Made by a program: the position numbers and the translations under genes
Origin: an uncultured Tissierellia bacterium
GTDB lineage: Bacteria; Bacillota; Clostridia; Tissierellales; Peptoniphilaceae
NCBI GenBank assembly: GCA_947278105.1
Contig: CAMYOR010000032.1
Coordinates: forward strand, 1 to 8,448
Reading direction: 5' to 3'
Length of the DNA: 8,448 nt
Part shown: in pieces, positions 1 to 5,522 of the stretch
How the letters are laid out: every line of letters begins with the position of its first letter
Position numbering within the stretch: the first letter of the stretch is position 1
The notes under the pieces: generated by a model
The model's database searches: none
Told to the model about the DNA's origin: nothing
The model's input: only the letters and a program-made list of their open reading frames with translations

Positions 1-158
1 TGGCTGGGCCTGAAATACTGACTTCCACTTTCCTCTGCTATCGCCCGAAGATCCGCTGCCCCCTTATCGATTTGATCGATAAGAAGGTTGGTTTTTCCCA
101 GGCAATATCCCAGCTCAAAGGGACTGAAATTCTCCGGTAAGAGTTTTTCTCTTGTCAT
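1..158 (-). CDS. N-terminal fragment of an unrecognised protein (runs off the left edge)
   Basis: An open frame begins with ATG at 158 and stays open for 52 codons to the window edge. A strong ribosome binding site (AAGGAG, five bases before the ATG) and a good extended -10 box further upstream (230-238) support a real start. The visible protein begins MTREKLLPENFSPFELGYCL and is soluble and mixed-charge, with no signal peptide, membrane segment or cofactor motif. A short run around residues 20-35 (LLIDQIDKGAADLRAIAEE) looks helical. I do not recognise the family from this much sequence. It is divergent from the FAD oxidoreductase at 332, so the two may share control, but no functional link can be shown. 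Confidence 0.7.
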   Translation of the reverse strand, partial: MTREKLLPENFSPFELGYCLGKTNLLIDQIDKGAADLRAIAEESGSQYFRPS

Positions 159-229
159 CTCTTCTCCTTTTCTCCTTTTTAAGGCTGCTTTAAGACTTAT
201 TAAAGAGTTATCTTTTTAACTTATTCCCC

Positions 230-238
230 ATTATAACA
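230..238 (-). promoter_or_regulatory. Extended -10 promoter element for the leftward partial gene
   Basis: On the minus strand the bases read TGTTATAAT, a perfect TATAAT preceded by the TGn of an extended -10 box. It lies about 70 bases upstream of the ATG at 158. No good -35 is visible at the usual spacing, which is tolerated by extended -10 promoters. Prediction from consensus only. Confidence 0.5.
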
Positions 239-269
239 AGGTCATTCGAGATTTTCCCCTCCCCTGAGA

Positions 270-275
270 TATAAT
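270..275 (+). promoter_or_regulatory. -10 box for the FAD oxidoreductase gene
   Basis: A perfect TATAAT lies 56 bases before the ATG at 332. A weak -35 candidate (TTCGAG at 245-250) is 19 bases upstream, longer than ideal. A small inverted repeat (GGTTGA at 296-301 and TCAACC at 311-316) would fall in the 5' untranslated leader, just after the expected start of transcription. It could be an operator half-site pair or a leader hairpin. Confidence 0.45.
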
Positions 276-331
276 TAAAAAAAAGGATGGATCCGGGTTG
301 ATTTTTCGATTCAACCGACAGAAAGGGACCT

Positions 332-1708
332 ATGAAAACTTATGATCTTGTCTTTGTTGGCGCAGGGGCATCCGGCGTTTTCGCCGCCTATGAGCTGACA
401 AAAAAGAAAACGCAAAAAAAAGTTCTCATTGTCGATCAGGGCACTTCCATCAAAAAAAGGGCCTGCCCGATCACAGAAGGGCTCGTAGATCACTGTATCC
501 ACTGCAAGCCTTATTGTAAAATCATGTGCGGGTTCGGGGGCGCCGGAACCCTTTCCGATGGAAAATACAATCTCACCAACCAGTTCGGAGGCGAGCTTTA
601 CCATTATATTGGCTCCGACCGGGCCATGGACCTGATGGAATATGTCGATTCGGTCCTTCTTTCCTTTGACCATGGCGATCCTCCTGCCCGTCTCTATTCC
701 ACGGCCGATACGGGCCTTTCCAACCTCTGCCTTCAGCATGACCTTCACCTGCTCTCGGCCCGTGTCCGCCACTTTGGCACGGACCGAAACGTCCAGATCC
801 TCAAGGCGATTTATGAATACACGAAGGATACCGTCGACTACCTTTTTGAGACGCAGATCACCCGCCTTCAAAAGATCGATGGAGGGTTTATGCTGGAAAC
901 CCTAAAAGGGGAAAGCTTCCAGGCCGAAAAGGTCGTTTTGGCCTGTGGGCGGTCGGGGTCCTCCTGGATGAGCGAAATTTTAGGATCTCTCGATGTGCCA
1001 TTAAAGTCCAACCGAGTCGACCTCGGCGTTCGAGTGGAGCTTCCTGCCGAGGTTTACCGGGAGATCACCGATAAGGTCTATGAGGCGAAAATTGTCTATC
1101 AAACGAAGCAGTACAATGACCTAGTCCGCACCTTCTGTATGAACCCCTATGGGGAGGTCGTCACAGAAAATACCAATGAAATTATCACAGTGAACGGCCA
1201 TTCCTACGCAGATCCCTCCCTTCAGACGGAAAATACTAACTTTGCCCTTTTAGTCTCAAACCACTTTACCAAGCCCTTTAAAGATTCCAATGGCTATGGC
1301 GAATCAGTCGCTCGCCTGTCCAATATGCTGGGCGGCGGGGTCCTCCTCCAGCGGTTCGGCGACCTGATCCGGGGAAGAAGGTCCTCCTCCCGCCGGATGC
1401 TCAAATGCTTTACCCGGCCCACCTTAAATGCGACACCAGGCGATCTTTCCCTGGTCATGCCCAAAAGACAGCTGGATGATATTATCGAAATGATTTATGC
1501 CCTGGACAAGGTGGCTCCGGGTACGGCCAATGAAGACACCCTCCTTTATGGCGTCGAAGTCAAGTTCTATAATTCCCTGGTGGAGGTGGATGAGCGGTTC
1601 GAAACCTGTGTCCCCGGCCTATATGCCATTGGCGATGGGTCCGGGGTGACTCACTCCCTCTCCCAGGCCTCCGCTTCCGGAGTTTGGATTGCCCGCCAAT
1701 TGGGATAA
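332..1708 (+). CDS. FAD-dependent oxidoreductase/dehydrogenase (uncharacterised COG2509-like family)
   Basis: A 458-residue soluble flavoprotein, probably cytoplasmic. The N-terminus carries the dinucleotide-binding fold: GAGASG at residues 10-15, with VLIVDQG at 31-37 as the second strand. A cysteine-rich segment follows (Cys45, 55, 58, 62, 66), running into CGFGGAGTLSDGKYNL (66-81); a CPxx...CxxC...GFGGAGxxSDGK signature is what I associate with the uncharacterised FAD-dependent dehydrogenase family COG2509. VLACGRSG (about 203-210) is a typical GG-reductase-like strand. The C-terminus has the FAD-closing motif PGLYAIGDGSG, followed by a helix rich in Ser and Ala. The length looks complete. 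The start is the ATG with AAAGGG four bases upstream. The substrate is unknown. The gene lies 115 bp upstream of the PucR-type regulator on the same strand, with a possible weak terminator between, so co-transcription is possible but not shown. Confidence 0.85.
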   Translation: MKTYDLVFVGAGASGVFAAYELTKKKTQKKVLIVDQGTSIKKRACPITEGLVDHCIHCKPYCKIMCGFGGAGTLSDGKYNLTNQFGGELYHYIGSDRAMDLMEYVDSVLLSFDHGDPPARLYSTADTGLSNLCLQHDLHLLSARVRHFGTDRNVQILKAIYEYTKDTVDYLFETQITRLQKIDGGFMLETLKGESFQAEKVVLACGRSGSSWMSEILGSLDVPLKSNRVDLGVRVELPAEVYREITDKVYEAKIVYQTKQYNDLVRTFCMNPYGEVVTENTNEIITVNGHSYADPSLQTENTNFALLVSNHFTKPFKDSNGYGESVARLSNMLGGGVLLQRFGDLIRGRRSSSRRMLKCFTRPTLNATPGDLSLVMPKRQLDDIIEMIYALDKVAPGTANEDTLLYGVEVKFYNSLVEVDERFETCVPGLYAIGDGSGVTHSLSQASASGVWIARQLG

Positions 1709-1737
1709 GAAATTTAAAGGGCGCGCCCCCGGTGTTT

Positions 1738-1758
1738 CAGGAAAAACCCTGGTTTTTT
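1738..1758 (+). terminator. Possible weak intrinsic terminator after the FAD oxidoreductase gene
   Basis: CAGG (1738-1741) and CCTG (1748-1751) can pair around a six-base loop and are followed closely by six T. The stem is only four base pairs, so termination may be partial or absent. A perfect GGGCGCGCCC palindrome lies just upstream at 1719-1728. Confidence 0.3.
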
Positions 1759-1823
1759 GAGCCAAACCCTTTCTTTTCTGAAGAATGCTGACTTTTTTGA
1801 GCGAAAGCAAGAAGGAACCCAAA

Positions 1824-2999
1824 ATGAAAATCAAACAGATTTTAGAGGAGATTGATCCCGGCTTAGAGCTAAGGCTCCTTGCCGGAGAAGGGGGCCTTGC
1901 CCATCCCGTCACCTCCGTTCATTCCATTGATAATATCCTCTCTTCTGCCTTTATCGACCAGGGAGAGCTAGTGATCATCGTAAGTAATTCCATTTCCCAG
2001 CAAAATGCCTTGCTCGAAATCATCCAGGCTTCTTATAAAGCCAAGGCCTCGGGGATCCTCTATAATCTGGATGAAGAGGGCACCCTTCCTTCAAAAGACT
2101 GCCTGGATTTTTGCAATGCGCATGATTTTCCCCTTTTTGTTTTTCCCTGGAGGCAGTCCGTGGGAAGGGTCAATTTTCAAATTGTTGAAGCGATCATCCG
2201 TCATAACCGCAACCATGCCTCTAAAAAATACTGGGAAAAAGTTTTGGGAGGCGAAAATATCGATGAGGGAATTTATGGCTATCCCCATGGGCTCAGCGAG
2301 GTAAGAAGGGTTCAGGTCGGCCGAATTCAAATACGAAAAACCGATCAATGGCAGAAATCACTCATTCAGTTAGAAAATTTCGTCGCCTCGGTACCGAAAA
2401 ACCGCATCTATTTTTTTGATAAGGAAGATGAAAATGTCTTGATCTTCGTGTTTTTAGACACTTCTCCGGATAAGGTTTATAAATTTATGGATGAATGCCT
2501 CTCCTTTTGCCGTTCCCGCCATATCCAGGTAAATATTGCCCTGAGCTCCGGCAGGAATGGGATCTCTTCCCTTCAAAAAGCCTATAAAGAAGCCCTGTAT
2601 GCCCAGATCATGGAGGCGGACTCCAAAGAAAAATGGTCGATGATCCAGGGCCAGGAGCTCGAATTCTTTAATCTGTTATTTGAAATTCAAAGGGATCAAA
2701 AAGAAGACTACGTCCGGAAAATATTAAACTCCATTCAGGAATATGACCGTATTAAAGGCACCGACCTATTTGCCTTTTTAGTCAGCTGGCTTAACCATAA
2801 CTGTAACGCTCAGGATACGGCCGCCGCCCAATATGTTCATGTCAACACCGTCAACTACCGGCTGAAAAAAATCAGCGACCTTCTGGATGGAAAAGAGCTG
2901 GACATCCATAAAATCGTCCAGCTCTATATAGCCGTAGCCATGCGTATTCTGTTAAAAGAAGAGGACCCGGATCCGGACCTTGGCAAGGCAAAGGTTTAA
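1824..2999 (+). CDS. PucR family transcriptional regulator (CdaR/PucR type)
   Basis: A 391-residue DNA-binding regulator. The N-terminal third (about residues 1-115, starting MKIKQILEEI) has the look of the PucR ligand-sensing domain, including the conserved VHSIDN and the GELVIIVSNS strand. The middle (about 150-270) fits the GGDEF-like domain of this family. The C-terminus is a clear PucR-type helix-turn-helix: DTAAAQYVHVNTVNYRLKKI at about residues 331-350. An upstream in-frame ATG at 1785 would add 13 residues, but the ATG at 1824 has AAGGAA at good spacing and gives the expected family N-terminus. Members of this family control catabolism of purines, amino acids, sugar acids and amines, usually of adjacent genes. 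Here the convergent CoA-transferase/ammonia-lyase genes or the upstream flavoprotein are the natural targets, by position only. No transmembrane segment is seen. Confidence 0.88.
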   Translation: MKIKQILEEIDPGLELRLLAGEGGLAHPVTSVHSIDNILSSAFIDQGELVIIVSNSISQQNALLEIIQASYKAKASGILYNLDEEGTLPSKDCLDFCNAHDFPLFVFPWRQSVGRVNFQIVEAIIRHNRNHASKKYWEKVLGGENIDEGIYGYPHGLSEVRRVQVGRIQIRKTDQWQKSLIQLENFVASVPKNRIYFFDKEDENVLIFVFLDTSPDKVYKFMDECLSFCRSRHIQVNIALSSGRNGISSLQKAYKEALYAQIMEADSKEKWSMIQGQELEFFNLLFEIQRDQKEDYVRKILNSIQEYDRIKGTDLFAFLVSWLNHNCNAQDTAAAQYVHVNTVNYRLKKISDLLDGKELDIHKIVQLYIAVAMRILLKEEDPDPDLGKAKV

Positions 3000-3016
3000 A
3001 ATATGCCTTCTTTTTT
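2985..3016 (+). terminator. Intrinsic terminator overlapping the end of the regulator gene
   Basis: AAGGCA (2985-2990) pairs with TGCCTT (3004-3009) around a 13-base loop that contains the stop codon. It is followed by CTTTTTT (3010-3016). The T-tract exists only for rightward transcription, so it would stop the regulator transcript a few bases inside the convergent CoA-transferase gene. The stem is short, so confidence is moderate. Confidence 0.45.
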
Positions 3017-4177
3017 GTACTCTTCCACTTCCTTGGGGCTCATCCCAAAAACAGTGGCATTATCCTGGCCCAGGTCCGGAGCCGGCTTTCGGATTGTGCC
3101 CGGAGTTTCACTCATTTTCATCACGCAGCCCTGAATGCGAACCTTGCCCAAGGCCGGATGAAATTGTTCGACAACCATCTCTCTTTCTCTCATTTGCGGG
3201 CTTTCCACAGCCTCCTTTGCATTCATCACTGGAGAACAGGGAACCCCCGCCCGGTCCATAATTTCATCAATTTCCTCTTTTGTCTTGTCCTTACACCACT
3301 TGCTGATCAGCTCTTTGAGATCAGGTTCGTAATGATGGCAGCGCAGATCATTGGTAAGGAAGCGGGGATCCTGGGCGAGCTCTGGATGACCCAGGGCCTG
3401 GCACATTTTTTTGAAAAGAGGATCGCTCCCAACCCCCATCATCACATAGCCATTTTTGCTTTCATAGGCATCAAAGGGAGCAATCGTCATATCAATATTC
3501 CCCTTTCTTTCTGCAATTTTTCCGTTAAAGGTATAATCGACCAGGGTGCTCTCCAAAATGGAAAAGATGGTATCCGCCATGGCAACGTCGACCTGCTGCC
3601 CTTCCCCGGTTCTTTCCCGGTGAAAAAGAGCGATTAAAATTCCGGTCGCTAAATAGATCCCGGTGACATGGTCAGCGATGGAGCTTCCCACCTTTACAGG
3701 CGGCTGATCCTTATAGCCGGTCAGGCTGATAATTCCCCCCGCCGCCTGAGCGACTCCGTCATAACAGGGACGATGAGCCCAAGGCCCATATTGGCCAAAT
3801 CCCGACCCGGACCCGTAAACAATCGAAGGATTGATTTTTTTTATGGTCTCATAGTCAATTCCCAGTCTTTTTGTCACACCCGGTTTAAAATTTTCGACCA
3901 GGACATCGGCCTCCTTTACCAGACCATAAAATAATTCACGGGCCTTCTCATTTTTTAAATTTAAGGTGATGCTGTCCTTGTTCCGGTTCCAATTGATATG
4001 GTTGGCGCTTTCCCCCGTTTTTTCCAGAATGGGTGAAAGGCCCCGGCCCGATTCCCCCTGGGGCGGCTCCACTTTTAAAACATCCGCTCCATAATCCGCC
4101 AAAATCATCGTGCAAAAAGGACCATTTAAAACCGCCGTTAAGTCCAGGACCTTGATCCCCTCTAATGCTTTTTTCAT
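2996..4177 (-). CDS. Class III CoA-transferase, CaiB/BaiF family
   Basis: A full-length (393-residue) cytoplasmic family III CoA-transferase, which moves CoA between carboxylic acids through an aspartyl-CoA thioester. The N-terminus LEGIKVLDLTAVLNGPFCTM and the ADYGADVLKVEPP segment (28-39) are diagnostic. NFKPG (96-100) and the YDGVAQAAGGIISLTG stretch (139-154) follow. The SSIADHVTG motif places the expected catalytic aspartate at residue 169, the same number as in formyl-CoA transferase. The ATG has AAGGAGG six bases upstream. The gene lies downstream of the aminoacyl-CoA ammonia-lyase gene on the same strand, 154 bp away, which suggests that it activates a beta-amino acid (or recycles the product acid) by CoA transfer. 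The substrate is not readable from sequence; carnitine-, formate- or bile-acid-type specificities cannot be excluded. Its stop codon overlaps that of the convergent regulator. Confidence 0.9.
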   Translation of the reverse strand: MKKALEGIKVLDLTAVLNGPFCTMILADYGADVLKVEPPQGESGRGLSPILEKTGESANHINWNRNKDSITLNLKNEKARELFYGLVKEADVLVENFKPGVTKRLGIDYETIKKINPSIVYGSGSGFGQYGPWAHRPCYDGVAQAAGGIISLTGYKDQPPVKVGSSIADHVTGIYLATGILIALFHRERTGEGQQVDVAMADTIFSILESTLVDYTFNGKIAERKGNIDMTIAPFDAYESKNGYVMMGVGSDPLFKKMCQALGHPELAQDPRFLTNDLRCHHYEPDLKELISKWCKDKTKEEIDEIMDRAGVPCSPVMNAKEAVESPQMREREMVVEQFHPALGKVRIQGCVMKMSETPGTIRKPAPDLGQDNATVFGMSPKEVEEYKKEGIF

Positions 4178-4261
4178 CCTCCGCCTCCTTCCCTGGTCCT
4201 AGAGATTCTTTCCCTCGAAGGGCCATCCTCCCTCTTCTAAAAGAACAAGAAAACCCATTTG

Positions 4262-4289
4262 AAAAGGAGGATGAAAAAGCGCATCCTCC
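4262..4289 (-). terminator. Intrinsic terminator after the ammonia-lyase gene
   Basis: Read on the minus strand, GGAGGATG (4289-4282) and CATCCTCC (4273-4266) form a perfect 8-bp stem with an eight-base loop, followed at once by TTTT. It is 43 bp past the lyase stop codon and about 85 bp before the CoA-transferase start, so the two genes may be only partly co-transcribed. The T-tract is short. The 12-bp sequence containing the first arm recurs downstream (see findings). Confidence 0.5.
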
Positions 4290-4331
4290 CTCTGAAATCC
4301 CTGCTGATTAAAACGTGACGAATGGCAAGGC

Positions 4332-4748
4332 TTATTCAAAATCCGGGTCCTCTACCCCTCTCTGGAATTCTTTTTTCACCACTAAAGTTCCGATGGCTCT
4401 TCCGACCAAGACCGGTTCTTTTAAAACCCGAGCGGCGGAAATCGCATCCTTGGGATCCCGAGTAAGTTCTATGTACTTATAGGCTTCAAAATGGCAGGTT
4501 CTGGAAGTGTTCCCTCTCTTTTCAATCCAGCCGCTGTATTCGACGAAGTCCCCCGCATAAACCGGCGCTGTAAACTCTACCTTTTCATAGCCCACAAATA
4601 AACTCTCATCCCCATCCTGGCGAATACAAAGCTCTGTGCCAACATCCCCAAAGACATCAAGAATATGAGAACCATTTACTAAATCTCCTGCATAATGGGC
4701 ATCTGCTGCTCCCATGCGCATTCTTAAAACAACCTTTTTTCCAATCAT
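4332..4748 (-). CDS. Beta-alanyl-CoA / 3-aminobutyryl-CoA ammonia-lyase family protein (hotdog fold)
   Basis: A 138-residue single-domain hotdog protein. The family removes ammonia from a 3-aminoacyl-CoA to give an enoyl-CoA: beta-alanyl-CoA to acrylyl-CoA (the Clostridium propionicum Acl enzymes), or 3-aminobutyryl-CoA to crotonyl-CoA in lysine fermentation (Kal). The recognisable core is AHYAGDLVNGSHILDVFGDV (17-36) followed by GTEL, then FVGYEKVEFTAPVYAGDFVE (51-70) and GNTSRTCHFEAYK (79-91). From memory, the N-terminal GKKVV and the GWIEK(x)GN stretch resemble the beta-alanyl-CoA enzyme most. No lysine-fermentation partners (aminomutases, kdd, kce) are in view, so I do not assign acl or kal. 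The start is secure: AGGAGG (4754-4759) is five bases before the ATG. It is the first gene of its unit, and the long non-coding region lies upstream. Confidence 0.85.
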   Translation of the reverse strand: MIGKKVVLRMRMGAADAHYAGDLVNGSHILDVFGDVGTELCIRQDGDESLFVGYEKVEFTAPVYAGDFVEYSGWIEKRGNTSRTCHFEAYKYIELTRDPKDAISAARVLKEPVLVGRAIGTLVVKKEFQRGVEDPDFE

Positions 4749-4860
4749 GATGGCCTCCTAAAATTTTTTAAGTGCATTCAGATCATCGCGCTTTTCGGAA
4801 AGAGGATTGAAATAATTTTCTTCTTGCCTCGGAAAACGGCTCTGAATGATTCCTCTTTAT
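4749..4860 (-). promoter_or_regulatory. Leader/promoter region of the ammonia-lyase gene
   Basis: About 110 A/T-rich bases precede the lyase start. Apart from the clear AGGAGG at 4754-4759, I see no convincing -35/-10 pair and no sigma-54 type element. The promoter should lie here or in the structured region just beyond. Confidence 0.3.
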
Positions 4861-4922
4861 TTCTTATGAAAAATCATATCGGAAGCCTGTAAGAAAGAAC
4901 ATGTTGGAATAAACAAAGAGGA
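4851..4922. repeat. Imperfect 15-bp inverted repeat
   Basis: The bases at 4851-4865 (TCCTCTTTATTTCTT) match the reverse complement of 4908-4922 at 13 of 15 positions, with 42 bases between the arms. It sits between the lyase leader and the minus-strand terminator-like hairpin. It may mark one edge of the non-coding element, or be a regulatory site for the lyase gene. Its function is unknown. Confidence 0.4.
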
Positions 4923-4941
4923 TTGTCGACTTCGATAAAGA

Positions 4942-4977
4942 TAAAAAACCTCGGCCTTTTTTCGAAAGCCGAGATTT
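4942..4977 (-). terminator. Minus-strand intrinsic terminator of an unassigned transcript
   Basis: CTCGGC (4950-4955) pairs with GCCGAG (4968-4973), and a further TTT/AAA pairing closes the loop after one bulged base. On the minus strand the stem is followed by TTTTTT (bases 4948-4943). No leftward coding gene ends nearby: the nearest upstream one stops at 5595, more than 600 bp away. It could therefore end a non-coding RNA from the structured region or be a late terminator for the recD2 operon. Confidence 0.5.
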
Positions 4978-4979
4978 AA

Positions 4980-5100
4980 TCCAGGGACAAAATGATGATC
5001 CCTTCCTAAAAAATAGGGGCCGACCCAGAAGCCCGGCTAAGGCCGCTTTGCCCCCGCTGGAGCTGACCTTCCTGCGGTGGCCTGGCGCCCGGACGCCAAC
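4980..5100 (-). other. GC-rich, hairpin-rich non-coding segment (candidate structured RNA)
   Basis: This stretch is much richer in G and C than the flanks and holds several small hairpins. On the minus strand they are TGGCG/CGCCA around a six-base loop (about 5083-5098), CGGC/GCCG around CTTA (about 5033-5044) and GGGA/TCCC (about 4984-5003). It directly precedes the terminator-like hairpin at 4942-4977. A minus-strand open frame crosses it from a TTG at 5301 but has no ribosome binding site and runs through the hairpins, so I do not call it a gene. I do not recognise a known RNA family. Confidence 0.35.
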
Positions 5101-5149
5101 TTTATGGGTGAGCCATCGACTTTGGTAAAGGCAAAAAGTCATAATCGAA

Positions 5150-5173
5150 TTTTGCTCGAGGGGGTGTAGAGGC
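5150..5173 (+). repeat. 24-bp repeat, left arm copy 1
   Basis: Begins TTTTGCTCGAGGGGG and ends GTAGAGGC. It matches the reverse complement of the copy at 5436-5459 at 23 of 24 positions. The next copy begins 41 bp to the right after a 17-bp linker. Confidence 0.75.
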
Positions 5174-5190
5174 AATACGCCAAAAGCAAA

Positions 5191-5214
5191 TTTTGCTCCA
5201 CGAGTAGTAGAGGC
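5191..5214 (+). repeat. 24-bp repeat, left arm copy 2
   Basis: Begins TTTTGCTC and ends GTAGAGGC, with a diverged centre. It mirrors the copy at 5395-5418, and the similarity continues through the next six bases (GGGCGC against GCGCCT on the other arm). Confidence 0.7.
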
Positions 5215-5226
5215 GGGCGCAGAAAA

Positions 5227-5266
5227 AACGAATTTGCCTCTCCATTTTTGGAGAGGCAAATTCGTT
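5227..5266 (-). terminator. Perfect 17-bp hairpin with a T-tract on the minus strand
   Basis: AACGAATTTGCCTCTCC (5227-5243) and its exact reverse complement (5250-5266) flank a six-base loop. On the minus strand the stem runs into TTTTTT (5228-5223), giving the layout of a strong intrinsic terminator. It could end leftward transcription from the dehydrogenase gene at 5595. Both arms carry the GCCTCT/AGAGGC core of the surrounding repeats, so it may instead be a structural part of the repeat element. There is no T-tract for rightward transcription. Confidence 0.55.
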
Positions 5267-5272
5267 AAAGGT

Positions 5273-5305
5273 AAATTCCCCTCTAAGCCTAGTAGAGGCA
5301 AATTT
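5273..5305. repeat. Imperfect hairpin of the repeat family near the symmetry centre
   Basis: Bases 5273-5285 pair with 5293-5305, with two mismatches in 13, around the loop AGCCTAG. The right arm (TAGAGGCAAA) can alternatively pair with TTTACCTCTA at 5318-5327, so two mutually exclusive hairpins are possible here. Confidence 0.45.
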
Positions 5306-5394
5306 TTAGTTCATTTTTTTACCTCTATCGGGGTTTAAAAAAGGATAGGAAAATTGGCAAATTTGGTAGAGACAAAAGCTGCGACTTAGCGCCT

Positions 5395-5418
5395 GCCTCT
5401 ACCTACTCTCGAGCAAAA
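5395..5418 (-). repeat. 24-bp repeat, right arm copy mirroring 5191-5214
   Basis: Read on the minus strand it begins TTTTGCTCGAG and ends GGTAGAGGC. The next copy outward is exactly 41 bp away. Confidence 0.7.
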
Positions 5419-5435
5419 ATGAAAAAACCAATTTA

Positions 5436-5459
5436 GCCTCTACTCCCCCTCGAGCAAAA
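5436..5459 (-). repeat. 24-bp repeat, right arm copy mirroring 5150-5173
   Basis: Read on the minus strand it begins TTTTGCTCGAGGGGG and ends GTAGAGGC, with one mismatch to the left-arm copy. A weaker third unit lies 41 bp further out (core GCCTCTAC at 5477-5484), mirroring GTAAAGGC at 5125-5132. Confidence 0.75.
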
Positions 5460-5522
5460 ATAGGAAGCTCATCTTTGCCTCTACCTCTTAACTTTAAAAC
5501 CATAAAAATTCGTCCGGTGAGA

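Noticed and set aside
1785..1823. Upstream ATG for the PucR-type regulator
   Set aside because: It adds 13 residues that do not look like the family N-terminus; the ATG at 1824 has the better ribosome binding site.
3948..4226. 92-residue leftward frame with a ribosome-site-like GGAGG right before its ATG
   Set aside because: Most of it overlaps the well-supported CoA-transferase start in another frame, and the protein has no family-like features.
4749..4860. Sigma-54 promoter before the ammonia-lyase
   Set aside because: No GG/GC pair at the -24/-12 spacing could be found.
4864..5301. 145-residue leftward open frame in the non-coding region
   Set aside because: It starts with TTG inside the repeat array without a ribosome binding site, runs through hairpins and the terminator-like structure, and has low-complexity Ser/Gly/Arg-rich composition typical of translated structured DNA.
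5109..5490. CRISPR array
   Set aside because: The repeats are too few and degenerate, occur in both orientations around a symmetry centre, the linkers are only 17 bp, and there are no cas genes.
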